From Bacillota bacterium (lineage in GTDB: Bacteria > Bacillota > Clostridia > Lachnospirales > Lachnospiraceae), in the NCBI GenBank assembly GCA_023420085.1, contig JAEZWQ010000002.1:1-46396 (forward strand): a DNA stretch of 46,396 nt, written 5' to 3'. The translations under genes and the position numbers were made by a program. Below, one piece after another: positions 9,403 through 15,996 of this stretch (positions are counted from its first letter, which is position 1; each line of letters begins with the position of its first letter). A model generated the notes under the pieces. The model was given only the letters and a program-made list of their open reading frames with translations, did no database searches and was not told the origin of the DNA.

Positions 9403-10335
9403 ATGGGTTCAGTAACTCTTACAGAAATAATCTTAAAATTTAATTTAGTAAATCTTACTCCAGATATTAATACTGATGATATCTTGATAACAAGTCCTGA
9501 TATTAATAGACCTGCTCTGCAACTTACTGGATTTTATGAACATTTTGATAATGAAAGAGTTCAGATTATTGGAAATGTTGAATATGCATATCTTCAGTTT
9601 ATACGTGAAGAATTTAAATATACAATGTATGATCGCTTATTAAATAATCATATACCTTGTTTGATTTTTTGTAGAGATCTCCAACCTGATGATCAGCTTT
9701 TAACTCTAGCTCGTAAACACAGGGTTTGTGTCTTAAAGACTTCAAGCATTACTTCTTCATTTGAATCTGAATTAAATAAATGGTTACACGTAAAGCTTGC
9801 ACCAACTATTAGAATTCATGGAGTTCTTGTAGATGTATATGGAGAAGGTATTTTGATTACAGGAGAAAGTGGAATAGGTAAAAGTGAAGCGGCGCTTGAG
9901 CTTGTAAAAAGAGGACATAGACTAGTTTCAGATGATGCAGTTGAAATATCTAAAGTATCTGAAACTACTCTTCTAGGTACTGCTCCAGACATTACTAAAC
10001 ACATGATTGAACTTCGTGGTATTGGTATTGTAGATATAAAAACAATGTTTGGTGTGTCTAGTGTTAAAGATACTCAATCAATTGATATGACTATACATCT
10101 TGAAGAATGGAATAAAGAAAAGACTTATGACCGAATAGGTCTTGAAGAAAGCTTTAAAGAAATTCTTGGGAAACAAGTACCACTTCATACTATACCAATA
10201 CGTCCTGGTAGAAATCTTGCAATTATTGTGGAATCTGCTGCTGTAAATTTTAGACAGAAAAAGATGGGATATAACGCTGCCAAAGAATTATACAAAAGAA
10301 TTCAAAATAAAATGGATGGTAATAAAAATGAGTAA
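9403..10335 (+). CDS. hprK: HPr kinase/phosphorylase
   Basis: A bifunctional sensor enzyme that phosphorylates a regulatory serine on HPr/Crh when glycolytic intermediates are high and removes it by phosphorolysis, giving carbon catabolite control in Firmicutes. The 310 residues match the usual length. Walker A is GESGIGKS (154-161). A conserved His precedes the nucleotide site (RIHGVL, H139). SDD (177-179) and the signature IELRGIGIVDI (202-212) are intact. The start at 9403 follows TTAGGTGATTT. The gene overlaps the following ROK-MurB gene by 8 nt, and a Crh-like partner lies 2.8 kb downstream in the same transcript, so the putative enzyme and substrate are encoded together. Confidence 0.95.
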   Translation: MGSVTLTEIILKFNLVNLTPDINTDDILITSPDINRPALQLTGFYEHFDNERVQIIGNVEYAYLQFIREEFKYTMYDRLLNNHIPCLIFCRDLQPDDQLLTLARKHRVCVLKTSSITSSFESELNKWLHVKLAPTIRIHGVLVDVYGEGILITGESGIGKSEAALELVKRGHRLVSDDAVEISKVSETTLLGTAPDITKHMIELRGIGIVDIKTMFGVSSVKDTQSIDMTIHLEEWNKEKTYDRIGLEESFKEILGKQVPLHTIPIRPGRNLAIIVESAAVNFRQKKMGYNAAKELYKRIQNKMDGNKNE

Positions 10336-12178
10336 TAAATATTTAATTGGTGTGGACATCGGTGGTACAACTATTAAAATGGGATTGTTTTCTGAAAATG
10401 TTGAACTCATAAAAAAATGGGTTATAGATACTGATAAATCAGTGAATGCAAAAAACAATATATTTAGAGATATAGAAAATTCATGCAACAATATTCTAAA
10501 TGAACTTAATATTAATATAGATGATGTCTTAGGAGTAGGAATAGGTATTCCTGGCCCTATAACAAACTCTTGTAACCTTGTAGCAAAATGTGCTAACTTG
10601 AATTTAGAACCAATGAATATTGCAGAACAATTTAATTTCCCAAAACATATTAAAATAATAGTCGAAAATGATGCAAATTTTGCTACTTTGGGAGAATATA
10701 TATCAGGATCAGGTAATCTGTGCTCTAATCTTATTCTAATAACTATTGGAACAGGGATAGGTGCTGGGATTATAAGTAATGGAAAACTTGTTTCTGGTGT
10801 AAATGGAGCAGCAGGTGAAATTGGTCATATTAAGTTACCATGCACATACTTAGATGAACTTTCTAGTAATAGCTTTATAGAACTTGAAAAACTTGTTTCT
10901 GGCATTTCTTTAAGTTCTCTTGCTAAAAAATTTATAGGGTTGGATAAATATAAGGAAAGTATATTAAATAAAATTGAGCCTAGTACTAAAAATATCTTTG
11001 AAAATCAAGATGATGAATTATGTAAAAAGCTTATCAATATAATGGCTACATACATAGGTCTAGGTCTTAGCTATTCTTGTTCTACTACTAATCCAAAAAA
11101 AGTTATAATTGGTGGAGGAGTATCTGCGGCAAAAGGATTGATTGAAAAGATACAAAATAAATTTAATGAATTTGCAAGTTATTTTGTCTCAAAGGATGTT
11201 CAATTTTTAAAAGCAAGTCTTGGTAATGACGCTGGGATTTATGGTGCAGCCTCTTCAATATTATTTGCTAACTTTGATGATACATATATTGATATATTGA
11301 GTATTGTTGGAACATATAATATTAATACTAATATATTTGGAAAAGATATAACTACCATGAAAACTGGTGGTAAGATAAAGTACTATGTTACACCTGAAAA
11401 TATTAATCAGTTGTCAACACTAATAGATTACTTGTCAACTTCTGGTATTAAGTATTTTATCATTGGAAATGGCTCAAATATTATTATTGATGATAATGGT
11501 TATGATGGAGTTGTTATTTCACTATCAAAATTGGATAAACGCCTTGAAGTTGAATCAGACTCCATCTATGCTTCTTCAAATATTACATTAAGAGAAATAG
11601 CTATTTTTGCAATGGAAAATTCTTTAAGTGGATTAGAGTTTTCACATGGGATTCCTGGAACACTAGGTGGTGGTCTTTATATGAATGCAGGTGCCTATGA
11701 TGGTGAACTTAAAGATGTTGTTGAATATGTAGATATTCTTGATGTTTCAAATAATAAAATTTTACACTTACAAAATTCTGAAATTAATTTTGAATACAGA
11801 AATTCAAAATTAAAAAAGGAATCATTGATTGTCATTGGTTCTAAAATGAAACTTAATAAATCAGATAAAAATATTATAAAAGCTAAAATGGATGAATTAT
11901 GGGAAAAAAGAACATCTAAACAACCCCTTGATTATCCAAGTGCTGGAAGTATTTTCAAAAGACCGGAAGGTAATTTTGCTGGAAAGCTTATTTCTGATTC
12001 AAATCTTAAAGGTTATTCTGTCGGTGGCGCAAAAGTATCTGAAAAACATGCTGGTTTTATTATTAATTATGATAATGCTACCACTTCTGACATTACTACA
12101 TTAATTAATATTATCCAGAACAATGTAAAGAAAAATTTTGATATAGAATTAAAAACGGAAGTAATATTTATTAAATAA
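10328..12178 (+). CDS. ROK-family sugar kinase fused to UDP-N-acetylenolpyruvoylglucosamine reductase (MurB)
   Basis: One uninterrupted frame encodes two enzymes. Residues 1 to about 312 form a ROK kinase: phosphate loop DIGGTTIK, catalytic Asp in ENDANF (near 115), GTGIGAG, GGGVS. The ROK zinc motif is degenerate: GEIGHIKLPC is followed by TYLDELSS instead of CxCGxxGC. Residues about 323-616 form a near full-length type-II MurB, which reduces UDP-GlcNAc-enolpyruvate to UDP-MurNAc: FAD-site GNGSN, HGIPGTLGG, YRNSKLK, SAGSIFKRP with the proton-donor Ser, and a C-terminal LKTEVIFI with the catalytic Glu. I chose ATG 10328 over 10316 because GGATGG lies upstream and hprK is overlapped by only 8 nt. 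The stop overlaps the whiA start (TAATG). The kinase substrate (glucose, ManNAc or another sugar) is not determinable. Assembly error is unlikely but should be excluded. Confidence 0.9.
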   Translation: MSNKYLIGVDIGGTTIKMGLFSENVELIKKWVIDTDKSVNAKNNIFRDIENSCNNILNELNINIDDVLGVGIGIPGPITNSCNLVAKCANLNLEPMNIAEQFNFPKHIKIIVENDANFATLGEYISGSGNLCSNLILITIGTGIGAGIISNGKLVSGVNGAAGEIGHIKLPCTYLDELSSNSFIELEKLVSGISLSSLAKKFIGLDKYKESILNKIEPSTKNIFENQDDELCKKLINIMATYIGLGLSYSCSTTNPKKVIIGGGVSAAKGLIEKIQNKFNEFASYFVSKDVQFLKASLGNDAGIYGAASSILFANFDDTYIDILSIVGTYNINTNIFGKDITTMKTGGKIKYYVTPENINQLSTLIDYLSTSGIKYFIIGNGSNIIIDDNGYDGVVISLSKLDKRLEVESDSIYASSNITLREIAIFAMENSLSGLEFSHGIPGTLGGGLYMNAGAYDGELKDVVEYVDILDVSNNKILHLQNSEINFEYRNSKLKKESLIVIGSKMKLNKSDKNIIKAKMDELWEKRTSKQPLDYPSAGSIFKRPEGNFAGKLISDSNLKGYSVGGAKVSEKHAGFIINYDNATTSDITTLINIIQNNVKKNFDIELKTEVIFIK

Positions 12179-13110
12179 TGATTCAATCTTTTTCACAAAA
12201 AGTAAAATATGAGATATCAAATATTATTATTTCACGTCAAAATGCACTAATAGAAATGTCATCTTTGATTATACTTAATGGAAAAATAATAAATTTGATA
12301 AGTGATGATCATAGTAATATAGTTGTATCTACTGAAAATAAATTAATAGCTACTAAACTATTTACATTGATTTATAATAGTTTTAGAATATATCCAAATA
12401 TATCTGTACAAATTGGACAAAAAAAGCCTAAATATTTGTTATGCATAACTCCCTCTCAGGGATCTTTACGAATTATTCAGGCAATGAAATATTCTATTGA
12501 TTTTATTGACAAACGGCTATTTAAAAATATAGATGATCATAGGGCGTTTATTAGATCTTGTTTCCTGTCAAATGGAACTATAAATGATCCAAATAAATCT
12601 TATCATCTTGAATTTTTTATTAATAATGGTCAACTAGCTAAGCAACTAGCTAATTCTATTGACCTCTTTAATATTAAATTAAATATAACAAAAAGAGGTG
12701 CGACATCTATTATATATCTTAAAGATTCAGAATCAATCGTTAAGCTATTAAATATAATAGGGGCACATAAAAGTCTATTTGAATATGAAAACATACGTTT
12801 GCTAAAAGAAGTTAGAAATAATATTAATAGAAAAGTCAATTTTGAAACGGCAAATCTCGGAAGAACTGCTACTGCCTCATCTAATCAAATAAAGTCTATA
12901 AAGATTATAGAATCAACTATTGGCTTAGATGCATTAGATGAACCTTTATATGAAGTAGCATCTCTTAGACTAAAATACCCTAATGCTTCATTAAAAGAAT
13001 TAGGTGATTATTGTAATCCACCATTAGGCAAGTCTGGGATTAACCATCGACTTAAAAAGCTTATTGAAATTGCTGAGAAATGCCATAGTCACAAGGAGGA
13101 TCTATGTTAA
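12178..13110 (+). CDS. whiA: WhiA family DNA-binding regulator
   Basis: WhiA proteins combine a LAGLIDADG-like N-terminal domain, without endonuclease function, with a C-terminal helix-turn-helix; they affect cell division, chromosome segregation and central metabolism in Gram-positives. The 310 residues show the family landmarks: start MIQSFSQKVKYEIS, then RAFIRSCFLSNGTINDP (about 121-137). The C-terminal segment NFETANLGRTATASSNQI leads into LRLKYPNASLKELGDYCNPP and GKSGINHRLKKL, the HTH recognition region. The ATG shares a base with the preceding stop (TAATG). The typical Firmicutes context (rapZ, mgfK/yvcK) is absent here; instead the neighbours are hprK and the kinase-MurB fusion upstream and a Crh-like gene downstream. 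Confidence 0.95.
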   Translation: MIQSFSQKVKYEISNIIISRQNALIEMSSLIILNGKIINLISDDHSNIVVSTENKLIATKLFTLIYNSFRIYPNISVQIGQKKPKYLLCITPSQGSLRIIQAMKYSIDFIDKRLFKNIDDHRAFIRSCFLSNGTINDPNKSYHLEFFINNGQLAKQLANSIDLFNIKLNITKRGATSIIYLKDSESIVKLLNIIGAHKSLFEYENIRLLKEVRNNINRKVNFETANLGRTATASSNQIKSIKIIESTIGLDALDEPLYEVASLRLKYPNASLKELGDYCNPPLGKSGINHRLKKLIEIAEKCHSHKEDLC

Positions 13111-13364
13111 ATAAAGAAGTTAATGTTAAGCTTAATAATGCAGATGAACAAGTAATAGCAAAGCTTGTACAAATTGCAAATGAATTTCAGAGTGAAATTC
13201 ATCTTATACATGAAAATACAAATGTTAATTGTAAGAGTATAATGGGTGTTTTAGCTCTTAATATTCAAAATTGTTCTAATTTAACATTGATAACAAATGG
13301 CTCTGATGAAAACGAAGCCTTAAAAACATTAAAAAATTTTTTAGAGGAAGGTATTTATGCATAG
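13104..13364 (+). CDS. Crh-like HPr-family protein lacking the PTS histidine
   Basis: The 86-residue HPr fold retains the regulatory serine site (KSIMGVLAL, S45, equivalent to Ser46) that HprK phosphorylates. The active-site segment, normally GxHARPA, reads NADEQVIAK, so both the phosphocarrier His15 and Arg17 are missing. This is the situation in Bacillus Crh, which has Gln at position 15. The protein therefore should not carry PTS phosphate but could act as an HprK-controlled signal. Placement directly after whiA (7-nt overlap, AAGGAGG ribosome site) mirrors Bacillus whiA-crh order. The assignment rests on motif and synteny. Whether a separate catalytic HPr exists elsewhere in the genome is unknown. 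Confidence 0.85.
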   Translation: MLNKEVNVKLNNADEQVIAKLVQIANEFQSEIHLIHENTNVNCKSIMGVLALNIQNCSNLTLITNGSDENEALKTLKNFLEEGIYA

Positions 13365-13473
13365 TTACATGTTGGCTGGTGTTGGTGGTGTTAGCCCATA
13401 TGCTTATGGACTACCAATTTTAATCTCACTAATAATCATTTTAATAATTGTATTAATGAAGAGGAAGAAATGA
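13357..13473 (+). CDS. Small 38-residue single-span membrane peptide
   Basis: The ATG at 13357 sits 6 nt after GAGGAAGG, inside the 3' end of the Crh-like gene. The TGA overlaps the MATE start as ATGA at 13470. The peptide begins MHSYMLAGVGGVSPYAYGLP, has one hydrophobic helix (about residues 19-34, ILISLIIILIIVLM) and ends in KRKK, which predicts an N-out, C-in orientation. Overlaps at both ends and a good ribosome site argue that it is translated. No family is recognised. It could be an accessory of the MATE transporter or a small stress/toxin-like membrane peptide, but neither can be shown from sequence. Confidence 0.6.
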   Translation: MHSYMLAGVGGVSPYAYGLPILISLIIILIIVLMKRKK

Positions 13474-14816
13474 AATCTCTTTCTCTAGCTGAAAGAAGAG
13501 ACATGATATTGAACGGAAGCCCTATAAAGACTATCTTTAGACTTTCGCTTCCTACAATCATCATGTCTATTATTACGGCATTCATTCCATTAACAGACGG
13601 ATTATTTCTAAATAATTTCGCCTCTCCCGAAATTGCAAGTGCTGTAGGTTATTCTCAACCATATATAAATGTTCTTACAGGATTTTCACTTGGTTTGGGC
13701 GCAGCTGCTATGTCTATCATTGGTCAGGCAAATGGACAAGGCGATATCAAAAAGGTAAGGGATACTTCCTTACAAATTTTTCTTACTGCTCTAGTTTTTG
13801 CTCTTATCATGGTTCCATTGGCGCTTATTGTCGCTTTCATTGCAAAACTTTTTGCATTATCTCAAATTTCAAATAGCGTTTGGCTATATATATCAATGAA
13901 TTCAATTTATTTACCAATGTTATTTATGGCTTCAATATTTAACTCTATAAAGAATGCAACTGGTCAACCTGAAGCAACACTTACACGAGTAGTTATATTA
14001 TTAATACTAAAAATAACATTCAACTCTATATTTTTAAGTTGGCTAAGACTTGATGTGGTTGGTGCTTCTCTTGCAACAATTATTTCATATACTCTATTAT
14101 CAATATGGATGTATTACGACTTATTTAAGAAAAAATCTGAATTAAGATTTGATATTAAAGGCTTTAGGTTTGATTTTATTCTAATTAAAAGACTTTTTAT
14201 AATAGCCATACCTTCAATGATTAGCTATGCCCTTGTTAATCTTGGATTTATTTTGATAAATATTGAGGTTAATAGCTATGGTGTTAATGTACTTGTTGCA
14301 CAATCAATCGCAAGCAATGTAAACTCACTTTGTTTTACTTTGCCTGCAGCCATAGGTACAACTGTAACTGTTATGGTTAGTATGAATATTTCTGTGAATA
14401 ATGTTAGAAAAGCTAAACAATCCTTGTTTATTGGTTGTATTACTTCTCTTATAATATCTGCTGCAATTATACTTGCTATATGGCCAAACATAGATTTTAT
14501 AGTTAGATTGTTCCAACATGAGAATATGGATATTATTAATACTGCTGTTGGAGCGTTAAAAATTTATACTTTATCAATACTAGGTTATGGAATCTTTATG
14601 GTTGTCCAAGGTGCATTTATAGGTCTTGGAAGAACAAAACCACCTCTATTTTTTGGTCTATTTAGAATGTGGCTTATTCGTTATATCTTCATACTTTTTA
14701 CAAGACATATTTTACTTGAATATTCAGTTTTCTGGGGCAATCTTGTTTCAAACTATGTTGCGGCAATCTTGTTTTTTGCTTATATTATGATGATAAGATG
14801 GGAATTTAAGAATTAA
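13470..14816 (+). CDS. MATE-family multidrug/Na+ or H+ antiporter
   Basis: An integral membrane exporter of 448 residues, the normal MATE length, with about 12 hydrophobic segments arranged as two bundles. Family landmarks include the N-terminal GSPIKTIFRLSLPTIIMSII, TM2 DGLFLNNFASPEIASAVGYS, and GLGAAAMSIIGQANGQGD, which match the NorM/DinF-type MatE repeat. The second repeat shows LVAQSIASNVNSLCFTLPAA and GAFIGLGRTKPPLFFGLFRM. The ATG follows AGAGGAAGAA and overlaps the 38-residue peptide gene. It is the last cistron of the ftsH-hprK transcript, ending at a hairpin terminator. Substrate and coupling ion are unknown; a DinF-like export of wall-related compounds would fit the neighbourhood but is only a guess. 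Confidence 0.92.
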   Translation: MKSLSLAERRDMILNGSPIKTIFRLSLPTIIMSIITAFIPLTDGLFLNNFASPEIASAVGYSQPYINVLTGFSLGLGAAAMSIIGQANGQGDIKKVRDTSLQIFLTALVFALIMVPLALIVAFIAKLFALSQISNSVWLYISMNSIYLPMLFMASIFNSIKNATGQPEATLTRVVILLILKITFNSIFLSWLRLDVVGASLATIISYTLLSIWMYYDLFKKKSELRFDIKGFRFDFILIKRLFIIAIPSMISYALVNLGFILINIEVNSYGVNVLVAQSIASNVNSLCFTLPAAIGTTVTVMVSMNISVNNVRKAKQSLFIGCITSLIISAAIILAIWPNIDFIVRLFQHENMDIINTAVGALKIYTLSILGYGIFMVVQGAFIGLGRTKPPLFFGLFRMWLIRYIFILFTRHILLEYSVFWGNLVSNYVAAILFFAYIMMIRWEFKN

Positions 14817-14871
14817 TATCTAGATTAAATCATACTTATAAATATTAACTAGTATTCTACTAATAAAATAT

Positions 14872-14903
14872 AAGGAGCTGGGTAATAACCTATCCAACTC
14901 CTT
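14872..14903. terminator. Bidirectional hairpin between convergent genes
   Basis: A 13-bp stem AAGGAGCTGGGTA / TATCCAACTCCTT with one mismatch has a 6-nt loop (ATAACC). It is flanked by moderately T-rich sequence on both sides, not a long T run. It lies between the convergent MATE and lipoprotein genes and can serve both. The tails are weak, so efficiency is uncertain. Confidence 0.6.
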
Positions 14904-14921
14904 ATTATATTATCGATGCTA

Positions 14922-15932
14922 TTAATTTTTTATAAATCTTATTTCAATATCTTGAAGTTTACTAATATCAACATCTCTAGATAAATTTCCAATTATTTTA
15001 TCTACTTCTGCACTTTTATTATTTTCATTCTCAATTGAATTCATTCTATCTATTAGATTTTGTGAATTTTCTTCAACTATTTTTGCAATCAATATATATT
15101 TAATTTCTTCATCAACACCTATACTTTTTGGCCCCACTATTTCTCCATTTTTAGCTCCAAATAATTCTTGTACATACTCCTTTAATTCATCATCTGTATT
15201 ATTAGATGTATATTCCTTTGGATATGCAATTACTCCAAATTTTGATGCCACTTCTAACAATGGTTGATCATTTTTAATCTCATTATAAATATCATTAGCT
15301 ATTTTATTGGCAGCCTCAAGTTGTTTATTATAATCATCTTTTTCCTGCAATTTTATTGGTATCTTAATTTCATTAACTACTGCAGCCTTATCAATTGTAC
15401 TAATATCTTTTACTTGACCTGCAATCTTATCTCTTACACTTTGTTCTAAAGCGTAATATCTATAAACTTCTACTAGCTTCTCTTTTGAAGGTAAATAATT
15501 ATACATACTGCAATAATCTAAAAAATTATTTGATTTTGTTGACAATATTTTTTCAGCATGTTCATCAATACTCTTATCAGTAGTTTCATCAACTTTTATA
15601 TAATTATCTTTAGCATAATTTAATATACCAATAAGTTCTTTAACTTTTTTTTGATTACTTTCTTTAAATTCATCAATTCTCTTTTCATTTTTTTCTGAAT
15701 ATGCATCCCAATAGTATTCATCAAGTTTATTACCAATCTGAATATCATCAATAACATATGCATATTCATTAATTCTAGTAAATAGCTCTAAAAACTTATC
15801 ATCTACCTTTACCCCATCATATTCGGTTATGAACGTTTCACTGCTATTATTTACTACCTCTTTATTAGAACATCCTAATAAAAGTAATGATAAGATCAAT
15901 ATTATTTTCTTTATTTTCTTTATTTTTTTCAT
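14922..15932 (-). CDS. Lipoprotein, probable PrsA/SurA-like peptidyl-prolyl isomerase or chaperone
   Basis: The 336 residues start MKKIKKIKKIILILSLLLLGC, a lipoprotein signal with lipobox LLGC and lipidated Cys21. A helical N-lobe (KVKELIGILNYAKDNYIKV..., then EQSVRDKIAGQVKD) leads to EIKIPIKLQEKDDYNKQLEA, EVASKFG and KNGEIVGPKSIGVDE. That layout matches parvulin (PpiC/rotamase) domains of PrsA/SurA-like foldases, though in degenerate form, so isomerase activity is uncertain. A longer frame exists from a TTG at 15962, but it has no ribosome site and would run through the promoter boxes, so I use ATG 15932. That ATG lies exactly where transcription should begin, which suggests a leaderless message. 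The gene is separate from clpB by its own promoter. Confidence 0.65.
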   Translation of the reverse strand: MKKIKKIKKIILILSLLLLGCSNKEVVNNSSETFITEYDGVKVDDKFLELFTRINEYAYVIDDIQIGNKLDEYYWDAYSEKNEKRIDEFKESNQKKVKELIGILNYAKDNYIKVDETTDKSIDEHAEKILSTKSNNFLDYCSMYNYLPSKEKLVEVYRYYALEQSVRDKIAGQVKDISTIDKAAVVNEIKIPIKLQEKDDYNKQLEAANKIANDIYNEIKNDQPLLEVASKFGVIAYPKEYTSNNTDDELKEYVQELFGAKNGEIVGPKSIGVDEEIKYILIAKIVEENSQNLIDRMNSIENENNKSAEVDKIIGNLSRDVDISKLQDIEIRFIKN

Positions 15933-15938
15933 GGTCCT

Positions 15939-15967
15939 ATTATAGCTTGTTAGATTTTTCAAGTCAA
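15939..15967 (-). promoter_or_regulatory. Near-consensus promoter placing the start site at the lipoprotein ATG
   Basis: On the minus strand, TTGACT (15962-15967) and a perfect TATAAT (15939-15944) are 17 bp apart. Only six bases (AGGACC) separate the -10 box from the ATG at 15932. Normal start-site spacing would put +1 on the A of the ATG, leaving no 5' leader. The AGGA next to the ATG would then be upstream of the transcript. Confidence 0.7.
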
Positions 15968-15996
15968 CATATGTAAAAATTAATGTCTAGTATTTG

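Noticed and set aside
15930..15962. TTG start at 15962 for the lipoprotein
   Set aside because: No ribosome site, it would run through the promoter boxes, and it would put ten extra residues before a normal lipoprotein signal.
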